Assembly (NCBI GenBank): GCA_036557405.1
Contig: DATBHO010000040.1
Span: 1-10,500 of the forward strand
Direction: 5' to 3'
DNA: 10,500 nt
Source of the DNA: TA-21 sp036557405
Lineage (GTDB): Archaea; Thermoproteota; Nitrososphaeria; Nitrososphaerales; Nitrososphaeraceae
Part shown: positions 1 through 6,536 of the stretch, piece by piece
How positions within the stretch are numbered: position 1 is the first letter of the stretch
Layout: every line of letters starts with the position of its first letter
Notes under the pieces: generated by a model
The model's database searches: none
Told to the model about the DNA's origin: nothing
What the model saw: only the letters and a program-made list of their open reading frames with translations
Program-made: the position numbers and the translations under genes

Positions 1-440
1 TTCTTGTTTGCTTGATTTGAATACTGACATGAGAATTTGCAGTTGCCATCAAGCTCCACGGCTTTCTTATTCTCCTTTATTGCAGGATACGCTCTACAAG
101 ATAGAGGTCTTGTATTATATATGAGGCAATTAAAACCTCCGTGTGGAGACCGATTAGTACTATTGATATCTAGAAACGGACAGTAATCACCGTTGGAGTC
201 TGTACCCATAAGTTGATATGCTATTACTCGACTAGGTCCATTAGATTTTCTATTAATACCAATCCCAAGTCTTGGATATATAGTAATTTTAATTTTGCTG
301 GCTTTAGCCTGGTCTTCAATTTCTTTTTTCTCTTCAGGAAGGAGAAGAACACCTATTTTACCATAGTCCACTGAAGGATAATATTGACGGTAGATACAGC
401 AGTCAGAACAATCTTGGATACAGTGAAATTCTCTAAGCAT
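1..440 (-). CDS. YkgJ-family cysteine-cluster protein (partial, C-terminus beyond window)
   Basis: The reading frame opens with ATG at 440-438 and runs without a stop through 146 residues to the left edge, so the C-terminus is missing. The N-terminus carries C7-x3-C11-x2-C14-C15, the CxxxCxxCC signature of the YkgJ/UPF0153 family (PF03692), thought to bind an Fe-S cluster or zinc. Further cysteines typical of the family follow: C87 in YCPFL, C105 in NCLIY, C115 in RPLSCRAYP, then C134 and C138. The block NTRPLSCRAYPA is the most diagnostic piece. The biochemical role of the family is not established; a cytosolic metalloprotein is the safe statement. The ATG lies inside the end of the upstream gene (TAG at 435-433), an 8-base overlap that points to one mRNA and coupled translation. 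Family assignment is confident; function is not. Confidence 0.88.
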   Translation of the reverse strand, partial: MLREFHCIQDCSDCCIYRQYYPSVDYGKIGVLLLPEEKKEIEDQAKASKIKITIYPRLGIGINRKSNGPSRVIAYQLMGTDSNGDYCPFLDINSTNRSPHGGFNCLIYNTRPLSCRAYPAIKENKKAVELDGNCKFSCQYSNQANK

Positions 441-1008
441 GTGTATCTGGGGTTTTTATCAAAGAATATTCAAAACTGTTTTCTTCAAGTTCATCCTTCT
501 TTAGGAACTTTACATCATATAGCGTCTTCATTCTTTTAAATATGTTAATTTCATAATTAGTCTCCTTATTAGTATCATTATTATCTATTTCGCTTTTTTC
601 ATCCTTTGCTGTGGTTTTCTTTTCAGAAGTCTTGTAAAGGGCAAATCTAAGGATGGCCTTTTCATCAAAATTCTTTTTGAATCGAAGGTAGTTCTGAGTC
701 AAGTTATTCTTTTTTAAAAAGCCAATATTTTCTTTGGAAAATAGATCCTTTCCTTGTAGAAAAAGGATGAACCAATAATGCTCATCGTCTTCAATAAACC
801 TTAAAATTATTTGGTTATCTGGCCACCAATGGATATTTTCATTCCATATTTTAATTGCAGTTTTTCTATCAGAGAAAAGTATTAAAATATTCATGTAAAT
901 GTCGGTATATCGGTAACCGACACCGAGAAAATCAGTAATCCATCTTCTCCCCATTTTATGTATTTTAGAAAAACCGTAAAGTAAACTTATCTGAGGAGTG
1001 CCTATCAT
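433..1008 (-). CDS. Hypothetical protein, orphan, operon with YkgJ-type gene
   Basis: I do not recognise this 191-residue protein. The chosen start is ATG at 1008-1006, preceded by AGGTG at a 9-base spacing, one of the few Shine-Dalgarno-like sites in the window; an in-frame GTG at 1020 would add four residues. The ATG overlaps the TAA of the frame upstream (TAATG at 1010-1006), which favours this start. The protein has an aromatic core with several Trp/Tyr/Phe (residues about 23-85, including WWPDNQ and EHYWFILF). A polar Lys/Asp/Asn/Thr linker (about 127-152) follows, then a charged C-terminal segment. No signal peptide, clear membrane span or cysteine motif is visible. It overlaps the following YkgJ-type gene by 8 bases, so the two products are probably made together. 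The overlaps and length support a real gene. Confidence 0.72.
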   Translation of the reverse strand: MIGTPQISLLYGFSKIHKMGRRWITDFLGVGYRYTDIYMNILILFSDRKTAIKIWNENIHWWPDNQIILRFIEDDEHYWFILFLQGKDLFSKENIGFLKKNNLTQNYLRFKKNFDEKAILRFALYKTSEKKTTAKDEKSEIDNNDTNKETNYEINIFKRMKTLYDVKFLKKDELEENSFEYSLIKTPDTHA

Positions 1009-1199
1009 TACAGATGGCACCTGATAACTGATTCTCTGGAAACGCCTTGCGTAGCTCCTTTGGCTCTTTCATTTATGTTGTAAGAGACTTGCCTCAGAGG
1101 GATAACATAAAGCTCATCATCGGCAAATACTTGTCCAAATAAACCTGCAAATAATTTAAATCTTGAGATTTTGAGTTTCGAGTCTGCTAAGTTTTTTCC
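1008..1199 (-). pseudogene. Continuation frame without start codon, probable C-terminal half of the split gene
   Basis: This frame is open for 63 codons and ends with TAA at 1010-1008, sharing its last A with the ATG of the next gene (TAATG). It has no ATG, GTG or TTG of its own. It starts in the -1 frame relative to the 58-residue zinc-ribbon frame and overlaps its end at the A6 run. The translation looks protein-like, with a hydrophobic stretch (FKLFAGLFGQVF), then DDELYVIPLRQVSY and NERAKGATQGVSRES. The stop/start overlap with the next gene is a typical coupling signal and is hard to explain if the frame is not translated. The likeliest explanation is a one-base indel in the A6 run (real mutation or sequencing error); programmed frameshifting is less likely but possible. 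No function can be assigned. Confidence 0.5.
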
Positions 1200-1363
1200 A
1201 CGGCCTCAATGTGACATTCATGGCCCCTATGGGACTTGTTTAGCTCTAATGCTTCATCATCTGTAATCGGAAACTTTTCATAAGTTAAATTTTTCTGCCC
1301 TTCTTTTTCCAAAATCAATTGATTACATTCATCGCAAATTAATTGCAGGAATATTTTACCCAT
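1187..1363 (-). CDS. Small zinc-ribbon-like protein (58 aa), possibly the N-terminal half of a split gene
   Basis: ATG at 1363-1361, the first in-frame start after a TAG, begins a 58-residue frame ending in TAG at 1189-1187. It shows ICDECNQ (C10, C13) and, later, HRGHECH (H46, H49, C50, H51). That is a plausible two-part metal site like a small zinc ribbon; metal binding is inferred. A TATA-like box TCTAAATACC at 1394-1385 centres about 26 bases before the ATG, the spacing expected for a leaderless archaeal mRNA, and supports the start. The frame ends just after an A6 run (1197-1192). The -1 frame then continues openly to 1008, so this may be the first half of a roughly 118-residue protein. 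Either the short form is the mature protein or the gene is frameshifted. Confidence 0.6.
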   Translation of the reverse strand: MGKIFLQLICDECNQLILEKEGQKNLTYEKFPITDDEALELNKSHRGHECHIEAVEKT

Positions 1364-1384
1364 ATCGAGACTAGGATCCTAACG

Positions 1385-1394
1385 GTATTTAGAC
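1385..1394 (-). promoter_or_regulatory. TATA-like box for the 1363-to-1 operon
   Basis: The minus strand reads TCTAAATACC, centred about 26 bases before the ATG at 1363. No Shine-Dalgarno sequence sits just before that ATG. Spacing and composition fit an archaeal box A of a leaderless transcript. A T7 run just upstream (minus-strand GTCTTTTTTTATT, around 1397-1409) may end the CPBP transcript. Confidence 0.45.
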
Positions 1395-1488
1395 CATTCC
1401 AATAAAAAAAGACTTGGGTTTTAGGAAAAATCTTGGACAGGCGGCTCATATAATTTAGAGGGCATTTTTCGTGAAGTAAATGTCTTCA

Positions 1489-2130
1489 TTAGATAGGTCT
1501 AGAGACCATTTTATTTTCATGTCTCAGATAGAGAAAATATGTAAGCAAAATAAACACAACAGATGTTGATATATAGGCTATATCTATAAGAATGCCTTTC
1601 TCGTTAAACACATGGCATGCAAACTCACCATTAGCACATCCCGCTGTAAAAAAAATCAGATTCCAAATCGAGTGCGCTATTATCGCAAACCATCCCTTTC
1701 CACTTATCCATGTTCTGAGACTAGCGAAAATAGATGGTGTTACAAATAACCAGGTTAGATATGCAAGGCTGCTAACCTGGACAGAGGGAGTATTTAGAAT
1801 GTGTAGTGAAGCCCAAATAATACCACCTACAAGAGTTACAAAATTGTTTCCAGTAAGATAGAATGGGATCCCAAAAAATATTGTCTCTTCAAAGGGACCG
1901 GCAAAAATTACTGAAATCACAGAAAGTGGTATTGTGGGCGCGCTATAATTATTGACCACCATGTCCACTACTATAGAACCTATAATCATCATAAAAAATC
2001 CAATTAGATGGTAAAAAAGCACCATGATTACAAGGTATGATATAGAATTTCGTCTATACTTTGAGATCCACGAAAGAGGATTAAAATCATTCTTGAGGTC
2101 AGAATAAATCGAATTCGTATTAGATGACAA
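1489..2130 (-). CDS. CPBP-family (Abi) intramembrane metalloprotease-like protein
   Basis: This is a 213-residue integral membrane protein. Hydrophobic spans are visible at about 31-56, 67-79, 95-113, 121-138, 148-164 and 181-202. The three CPBP/Abi motifs (PF02517) are in order: EE at 81-82 in GPFEETIFFG, W106-ASLH110 in a membrane span, and AHSIWN (H153, N157). The family includes CAAX prenyl protease 2 (Rce1) and bacteriocin self-immunity proteins; the archaeal substrate is unknown. The usual EExxxR motif lacks its arginine here (the sequence continues TIFFG), so activity is less certain, though the glutamates and histidines are kept. The start is TTG at 2130: an in-frame TAA lies two codons upstream, and the first ATG would delete part of the first span. 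A box GTAAATATC lies about 35 bases upstream. Two cysteines (C165, C172) lie in the loop after motif 3. Confidence 0.82.
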   Translation of the reverse strand: MSSNTNSIYSDLKNDFNPLSWISKYRRNSISYLVIMVLFYHLIGFFMMIIGSIVVDMVVNNYSAPTIPLSVISVIFAGPFEETIFFGIPFYLTGNNFVTLVGGIIWASLHILNTPSVQVSSLAYLTWLFVTPSIFASLRTWISGKGWFAIIAHSIWNLIFFTAGCANGEFACHVFNEKGILIDIAYISTSVVFILLTYFLYLRHENKMVSRPI

Positions 2131-2160
2131 TTGTTATTATGGTGATTTCAAATGGCCAAT

Positions 2161-2169
2161 GATATTTAC
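2161..2169 (-). promoter_or_regulatory. TATA-like box for the CPBP gene
   Basis: The minus strand reads GTAAATATC about 35 bases before the TTG at 2130, which would give a leader of around 8-10 bases. A second candidate, CTTTTTATAG near 2190-2199, would give a leader nearer 37 bases. The sequence alone does not decide between them. Confidence 0.35.
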
Positions 2170-2207
2170 ACGTTGTGCCTCAAGTATTTCTATAAAAAGT
2201 CCGCTAT

Positions 2208-4277
2208 TTACGAAATATTTTTTTCGAGTTGGTCTACTGATTTTATTGGAAGAGAACAAGTAAAATCCTTACAGACATAAGCATATTCTTTGTCTTGAGT
2301 GTCATTTGGTTTTTTCTTAAAATATGGATATTTTTCAAGTTCTGCAAGATCTGATTCGTTTATAATGGCTGTTATTGCATTTGGAAGGAATTTTTTGTTC
2401 AAATAATCTCCTAACTCTGAATTTTTTGCTCGCTTTATGATGGAAATTTCCAGTGGGGTCTTGAGTCGCAAATAAATCGCTGAAAGCATCTGACCAAAGC
2501 CAAATGGATTTCCAGAGGCTGGCTTTGACACCCTTCTAATCATTTGGTCAGCTTTGTTAAGAAAATCTTGATTCTGACTATAATAATATAATTTGATCAA
2601 ATTTGAAGTCGCCACGGAATTTCCGCTAGGAATTGCAAGATCGTAGTGATTTTTTGTTCTTACAATGAGTTTTTCATTATCATCCGGAGTGAAGAAAAAA
2701 TCATTTGTTTGGCTATCCCAGAAATGTTCTATCATGGATTCGGTATATTCAATAGCTCTTTTAAGATAGTAATATTTTGAATCTACGCTAAAAAGGTTAA
2801 TTAGAGCTTCCACATAGAAAGCGTAATCATCAAGATATCCCGAAATTTTCGAAACATTATTGAAGACTCTATTCAGTCTATTACCACTGCTTAAATTATC
2901 TTCAATAAACCTAACAGCCTTCTGCGCACTTTCGAGGTAACTGGGATTGCCCGTTACTTTGTAGCCACTAACAAATCCTGAAATCATTAATCCATTCCAT
3001 GAGGTTAATATTTTTCTGTCTTTACCAGGCATTATTCTCTTCAGCCTTAGCTGGTAAAGCTCTTCTAAAGAAGACTCTATCTTGTCGGTTATCCATTCCG
3101 GAGTCCTAGAATATCGTTCTGATAATTTCTCAATGGATGTATATTTGTTTAAAATATTCTTGCCTTCAAAATTACCTCCTTGGGTAACCCCAAATCTATC
3201 AGCAAAAATTTGAAATAATTCACGATCCCATAATCTTTCGAGCTCTTTGTACGACCATACATAATACTTTCCCTCTTCTCCTTCAGAGTCTGCATCCTGT
3301 GACGAGTAAAAGCCGCCATCAGTTGAGGTCATCTCTCTTTGTACATATCTAAGGATTTTTTGAAGCACTTTCAAAGAATTTGGATTTAAGCTGATCGCAT
3401 AGATTTCTGAATAGAGCATAGAAAGAAGTGCATTATCATATAGCATTTTCTCAAAATGAGGTACAAGCCATCTTTGATCAGTTGAATAACGTGCAAATCC
3501 CCCTCCTGCCTGGTCATGAATCCCTCCTGAGTCCATTTTATCAACTGTAAAAAGTACAAAATCTCTGAATTTGGTAATTTTAGAATAATCATATGCCCTT
3601 AACAAGAACAATAGATTTGATGCATTTGGAAATTTTGGTGCGCTACCGAAACCACCGTACAAGTTATCTGCCAGTTGAAGTAAAGTTACCGCTGCTTCAT
3701 TTATAATTGTTGTTTCTAGTTCTAATTGGTTATCAGGAGTTATGTCAGTAGAAGATTCTGTTAGCGCAGTAACAAATTCTTTACTGGAAGAAATAACTTC
3801 ATCGCTTCTATTTTTGTAACCGTCAGACAATCTTGTCAATATAGTTCCAAATCCTGGTAAACCATGTCTACTTTCTTTAGGAAAATACGTACCTATATAG
3901 AATGGTCGCTGATCAGGAGTTAGAAAAGCTGATAACGGCCAGCCGCCATTACCAGTATACATTTGACATGCCCTTTGGTAAATATCGTCGATATCGGGCC
4001 TTTCCTCCCTATCTACTTTAATATTTATAAAATTTTCATTCATTATCTTGGCAATGCTATCATCTTCGAATGATTCATGCGCCATGACGTGACACCAGTG
4101 ACATGAACTGTATCCAATACTTAGGAAGATTGGTTTATCTTCAATCTTGGACTTTTCAAGTGCCTCACGATTCCACCCGTACCATTCAACAGGATTATAG
4201 GCATGTTGAAGAAGATAAGGGCTGGTTTCATTAATGAGACTGTTTGGCTTTTTTTGACCCATATTTTGGGTGTCCAT
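2208..4277 (-). CDS. Thioredoxin-domain DUF255/SSP411-family protein (YyaL-type)
   Basis: The 689-residue length is typical for the family of Bacillus YyaL and human SPATA20 (SSP411). The N-terminal DUF255 thioredoxin-like domain (about 11-175) starts with the near-invariant LINETSPYLLQHAYNPVEW. It carries the CHWC redox/metal motif (C59, C62 in SSCHWCHVMAHESF), followed by KVDREERPDID and TGNGGWPLSAFLTP. The rest is an alpha-alpha toroid resembling N-acylglucosamine 2-epimerases, with family blocks such as GGIHDQAGGGFARYSTD, VPHFEKMLYDNA, DADSEGEEGKYY, KILTSWNGLMI and the AIPSGNS region. The C-terminus keeps the paired cysteines VCKDFTC. The substrate is unknown; cytosolic redox or carbohydrate-related activity is proposed for the family but not settled. 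ATG at 4277 is preceded by a TATA-like box at the leaderless distance; M6 is a possible alternative. The gene is divergent from the DUF99 gene. Confidence 0.95.
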   Translation of the reverse strand: MDTQNMGQKKPNSLINETSPYLLQHAYNPVEWYGWNREALEKSKIEDKPIFLSIGYSSCHWCHVMAHESFEDDSIAKIMNENFINIKVDREERPDIDDIYQRACQMYTGNGGWPLSAFLTPDQRPFYIGTYFPKESRHGLPGFGTILTRLSDGYKNRSDEVISSSKEFVTALTESSTDITPDNQLELETTIINEAAVTLLQLADNLYGGFGSAPKFPNASNLLFLLRAYDYSKITKFRDFVLFTVDKMDSGGIHDQAGGGFARYSTDQRWLVPHFEKMLYDNALLSMLYSEIYAISLNPNSLKVLQKILRYVQREMTSTDGGFYSSQDADSEGEEGKYYVWSYKELERLWDRELFQIFADRFGVTQGGNFEGKNILNKYTSIEKLSERYSRTPEWITDKIESSLEELYQLRLKRIMPGKDRKILTSWNGLMISGFVSGYKVTGNPSYLESAQKAVRFIEDNLSSGNRLNRVFNNVSKISGYLDDYAFYVEALINLFSVDSKYYYLKRAIEYTESMIEHFWDSQTNDFFFTPDDNEKLIVRTKNHYDLAIPSGNSVATSNLIKLYYYSQNQDFLNKADQMIRRVSKPASGNPFGFGQMLSAIYLRLKTPLEISIIKRAKNSELGDYLNKKFLPNAITAIINESDLAELEKYPYFKKKPNDTQDKEYAYVCKDFTCSLPIKSVDQLEKNIS

Positions 4278-4297
4278 ACAGCTCTAATTGTAATTTA

Positions 4298-4307
4298 GAT
4301 ATTTAGA
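4298..4307 (-). promoter_or_regulatory. TATA-like box for the DUF255/SSP411 gene
   Basis: The minus strand reads TCTAAATATC, centred about 25 bases before the ATG at 4277. There is no Shine-Dalgarno sequence, so a leaderless mRNA is expected. It forms a divergent pair with the box for the gene at 4404. Confidence 0.5.
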
Positions 4308-4370
4308 CCCTTTCTTTCTCAAAACTGATTCAGGTGTTTTGCTCATAGAGGACTCATGGAAATAAGATAA

Positions 4371-4380
4371 AATTATAATT
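4371..4380 (+). promoter_or_regulatory. TATA-like box for the DUF99 gene
   Basis: The plus strand reads AATTATAATT, centred about 28 bases before the GTG at 4404. This supports GTG as a leaderless start. A 9-codon out-of-frame ATG frame at 4388-4417 would lie within the promoter-to-start interval and is probably untranslated. Confidence 0.5.
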
Positions 4381-4403
4381 TGGATCCATGCCTGTAGTAG
4401 CTG

Positions 4404-4967
4404 GTGCGATTTCATAACAATAAAAAAGGAATAAGGGTCTTTGCAATAGCTGAGAGTTTCGAAAAACACGACAAGAAATCAATTTTAGCAGGTATTGTTA
4501 TGAGGCGTGATTTGGGAGTAGATGGTATCGTATATTCAGATACAGTCGTAAGTGGAAACGATGGGACTGACAAAGTTCTATCTATGATTACTCGTCTTGG
4601 GAGGAACGATATCAATTGTATTCTGTTGGGAGGACTTGTCATTAGCCTATTCAATATTATAAATGGTAAGCATATTAATGAAATAACGGGGTTGCCCGTA
4701 ATAGCGATTTCATATAAAAAATCATTTGGGTTGAAAGAATCTATACATGGAATCAATGAGAAGCAAAAAATTCAAGATTACTCGGAACTAGGAGAACGAG
4801 AATCACTAAAGCTGTGGACTGGAAAAACGATATTTGTTCGTCACTGGGGACTAACATTTGTTGATACTTCGAGTCTGTTAAATTCTTTAGTTATCCAGGG
4901 AGCTAGGCCAGAACCATTGCGACTTGCTACTTTGGCCGCGCGAGCATGTCGTAATTATCTCAAGTAG
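4404..4967 (+). CDS. UPF0215/DUF99 family protein (endonuclease dU-like)
   Basis: This is a 187-residue protein with the DUF99 (UPF0215) block order: IRVFAIAESF (10-19), LAGIVMRRDLGVDGIVYSD (28-46), SGNDGTD (50-56), NCILLGGLVISLFNIING (71-88), ITGLPVIAISY (94-104), KTIFVRHWGL (141-150) and the C-terminal hallmark RPEPLRLATLAAR (168-180). Protein databases label the family endonuclease dU, implying action on deoxyuridine-containing DNA; whether this variant is active is not known. The AESF at the N-terminus differs from the IDDG of many euryarchaeal members and resembles the thaumarchaeal branch, which I recall rather than can check here. The start is GTG at 4404: an in-frame TAG lies at 4398-4400 and the promoter box sits 28 bases upstream. 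The family is often a single gene without a fixed operon partner, and it stands alone here. Confidence 0.88.
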   Translation: MRFHNNKKGIRVFAIAESFEKHDKKSILAGIVMRRDLGVDGIVYSDTVVSGNDGTDKVLSMITRLGRNDINCILLGGLVISLFNIINGKHINEITGLPVIAISYKKSFGLKESIHGINEKQKIQDYSELGERESLKLWTGKTIFVRHWGLTFVDTSSLLNSLVIQGARPEPLRLATLAARACRNYLK

Positions 4968-4987
4968 AAGAACGGTAAAATAGGACC

Positions 4988-5154
4988 TTTTTATAGGGAC
5001 AAAACTTGATATGAACTGTACGAAATGCGGTAAGGTTTTTAATCATTTGCATTCCTTGACTTTGAAAGTGACCTCGGAGTATATCGTATATATGCATCAT
5101 AATAGATTTCGTTTCCATGACCGGTCACAGTATGCAAAAATGAGATATCCATAA
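4988..5154 (+). other. Promoter-like box plus 47-codon zinc-finger-like mini-ORF, antisense to the next gene
   Basis: A TTTTTATAGG box at 4988-4997 precedes ATG at 5011, which opens 47 codons ending in TAA at 5152-5154. The peptide begins MNCTKCGKVF, a CxxC knuckle (C3, C6) of zinc-ribbon or zinc-finger type, and is rich in His (12, 14, 29, 30, 36). No second CxxC or properly spaced His pair completes a standard finger. It lies antisense over the 3' half of the Cse60-like gene on the other strand, which looks more like a real protein. Options are a truncated zinc-ribbon relic, a small protein with antisense overlap, or an antisense transcript whose ORF is incidental. Confidence 0.28.
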
Positions 5155-5248
5155 CAGCCTTTGTCTCATTCTTTAAAAAATTATTAATATCTTGTTCAAG
5201 TCCATGAGGTTCATACGATCTGAAAAATTTTACCATTTCTTTTGGCAT
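5039..5248 (-). CDS. Cse60-like small protein (69 aa)
   Basis: This small protein has a KFFRSYEPHGLEQDINNFLK segment (7-26), then DISFLHTVTGHGNEIYYDAYIRY (34-56). The pattern of an N-terminal strand, a short helix ending in an INxFL motif, then two strands (IDIxxxxS and YxAxIxY) resembles the sporulation Cse60 family (DUF2758). That family is found widely outside spore formers and has no known biochemical role. Family placement is by pattern only and moderate. ATG at 5248 is preceded by TTATATATC about 21 bases upstream, with no Shine-Dalgarno sequence, consistent with a leaderless mRNA. The last residues (SKSRNAND) look like a flexible tail. Confidence 0.68.
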   Translation of the reverse strand: MPKEMVKFFRSYEPHGLEQDINNFLKNETKAVMDISFLHTVTGHGNEIYYDAYIRYTPRSLSKSRNAND

Positions 5249-5264
5249 GATTTGTTATAATGAA

Positions 5265-5274
5265 GATATATAAC
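5265..5274 (-). promoter_or_regulatory. TATA-like box for the Cse60-like gene
   Basis: The minus strand reads GTTATATATC, centred about 21 bases before ATG 5248. The spacing is slightly short of ideal, so transcription may start at or a few bases inside the first codon. A T6 run on the same strand further upstream (5296-5301) may help end the transcript of the gene at 5376-5783. Confidence 0.4.
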
Positions 5275-5375
5275 GAATATATCAATATTTTCAAAAAAGC
5301 CTTGTTTTTACGCATATTTTTGAGCATGAAACGACATGATTAAAAATTCTGGCTCCATTAGTGTATATGAGTGAA

Positions 5376-5783
5376 TTACGCTCTATTCAATAATTCTTTT
5401 TCCTTTTCTCTAACTATTGGCTTTACTTTGTTCATTATTATGTGGTGAAAATTCTTCGTAGTTACGTCAAATGTAAAAATGATGAGAAAGCACAGATGAT
5501 TTCTAGAATCAGTTATGGGCATAGTGATTCTGAGTAACTTCTCATAGCTTGAGCACGTGTAATCAATCTTTCCAAGTACAGACTGCCATCTTATTCTGGT
5601 GTATTGTCTGGTCACAGCGGCAAGTGCATACTGTGCAGTTTGCTCTTCATTTAACAATGGCTTAATCCCTTTTCTTTCCGAAGAAGCCAGTATTGTTCCA
5701 TGGTGATCCACGATGGCTGCAAATCTAATGTTTTTATCGGATTTTGTTATTGTTTCACAAATTGATTGGAAGAAATTTGCCAC
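5376..5783 (-). CDS. DUF6659-type (roadblock/LC7-like) protein
   Basis: This is a 135-residue soluble protein. It opens with a helix (FFQSICETITKSDKNI, 4-19), then the strand-turn-strand RFAAIVDHHGTILASSERKGIKPLL (20-44), a helix with NEEQTAQYALAAVTRQ (45-60), and an alternating strand region GKIDYTCSSYEKLLRITMPI (71-90). This order matches the DUF6659 proteins that are numerous in Nitrososphaerota and look like roadblock/LC7 or profilin-like sensor folds. Their function is unknown; a role as a ligand-sensing or partner-binding module is inference. The start is GTG at 5783, with a TTTATTA box centred 27 bases upstream and no Shine-Dalgarno sequence, so a leaderless start is well supported. 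The C-terminus is a charged helix (KVKPIVREKEKELL). Family call is from pattern recall. Confidence 0.75.
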   Translation of the reverse strand: MANFFQSICETITKSDKNIRFAAIVDHHGTILASSERKGIKPLLNEEQTAQYALAAVTRQYTRIRWQSVLGKIDYTCSSYEKLLRITMPITDSRNHLCFLIIFTFDVTTKNFHHIIMNKVKPIVREKEKELLNRA

Positions 5784-5805
5784 AGGTAGAAACTGAAATT
5801 CCGGT

Positions 5806-5814
5806 GTAATAAAG
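5806..5814 (-). promoter_or_regulatory. TATA-like box for the DUF6659-type gene
   Basis: The minus strand reads CTTTATTAC, centred 27 bases before the GTG at 5783. This is textbook spacing for an archaeal leaderless promoter and the main evidence for the GTG start. Confidence 0.5.
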
Positions 5815-6233
5815 TTTAAGGAATTAAGACAAGTATAATAAAACCCAGGATGACATCAAGGCACGTACCCTTAATTGTCTTTTTCTAACTAGGAATTGGC
5901 GCGTTGATGCAATCAGTGTTGGTCATTTCTGTAGTAGATTAGTTAATAGTGTAAATGTTATTAAAATATTAAATTCATTGAAATGTTAAAAGTAATTGGC
6001 AATTTCTAGAAAATAGAGCATTTCTACCTTTATCGATGTCTATGCAACTTTGGTATTTTCGTCAGGCTGTTTGTAAGCATCTCAATAGTTTATTACCATT
6101 AATGGTATTTCATTATTTTCTCAATTTCATTTGATTCACTTTGTCAGTCTTATTGTAACCAATTATGTATTCAAATTCAGTTCATTCTTTTCAAAAGTGC
6201 AGTTTCCCTATGTTTAAGAAATACTAGAATGTG
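5815..6233. other. AT-rich spacer without a recognisable gene
   Basis: Stop codons are dense on both strands. The longest ATG frame I noted is 32 codons (from 6036, plus strand; hydrophobic, no supporting promoter), which I do not call. The only clear structure is the palindrome at 6094-6107. No tRNA-like cloverleaf, repeat array or transposase fragment is visible. Confidence 0.5.
6094..6107. promoter_or_regulatory. Perfect 14-bp palindrome, possible operator
   Basis: TACCATTAATGGTA is its own reverse complement. Symmetric sites of 13-15 bp are typical for dimeric archaeal regulators such as Lrp/AsnC or MarR types. It lies mid-gap, more than 130 bases from the end of the micropeptide frame and about 440 from the HAD gene, so its target promoter is unclear. 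It could be chance, as the sequence is AT-rich. Confidence 0.3.
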
Positions 6234-6317
6234 CTAAATTGTAAGTAGAAGTATTCCAAAAGCAATAATTCCTCCCCTTAGGAGAAATTCTGCTATTGGT
6301 CGGTGTTTCTTGTTCAT
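6234..6317 (-). CDS. Membrane micropeptide (27 aa)
   Basis: ATG at 6317-6315 opens 27 codons ending in TAG at 6236-6234. The peptide has a basic head (MNKKHRP), then one hydrophobic span with a Gly-Gly step (IAEFLLRGGIIAFGILLLTI). That is a classic single-pass small membrane protein with the positive end inside. Such composition is unlikely from random AT-rich sequence read in this frame, which would favour Lys, Asn and Ile without the Gly/Arg. TATA-like sequence occurs at 6348-6355 and 6367-6374 on the same strand. An 8+8 inverted repeat lies just upstream of the ATG (6321-6344). Function unknown; such peptides often modulate membrane complexes or transporters, which is only a guess here. 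Confidence 0.45.
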   Translation of the reverse strand: MNKKHRPIAEFLLRGGIIAFGILLLTI

Positions 6318-6320
6318 CTA

Positions 6321-6344
6321 ATGAAATCAAATTATCGATTTCAT
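6321..6344 (-). repeat. Inverted repeat in the leader of the micropeptide
   Basis: ATGAAATC (6321-6328) and GATTTCAT (6337-6344) are perfect 8-base inverted copies with an 8-base spacer. The repeat lies between the TATA-like sequences and the micropeptide ATG at 6317, where it could act as an operator or a hairpin near the ribosome entry point. Confidence 0.35.
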
Positions 6345-6536
6345 CAATCTATACATTATTTTGATTTTATATAAGTCGAATGGTACGATTGACTAATTGT
6401 TGATGGAGTATCACGTGAGAAAATTTAATAAATATTAGCTATCAAATGTTATGATTTTATTAATATATATGGCTAAATTATAATATGATAGATCAAAAAA
6501 ATAAATAGCATATTTTGCAATTTACTACTAAAAAAG

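Noticed and set aside
1592..1861. 89-codon plus-strand frame opposite the CPBP gene
   Set aside because: The minus-strand frame has all three CPBP motifs and membrane spans; this one is its antisense shadow.
4412..4756. 114-codon minus-strand frame opposite the DUF99 gene
   Set aside because: The plus strand shows ordered DUF99 blocks; the minus frame has none and overlaps fully.
6036..6134. 32-codon plus-strand hydrophobic frame in the spacer
   Set aside because: No promoter-like box at a sensible distance and Phe/Leu-rich composition expected from T-rich DNA.
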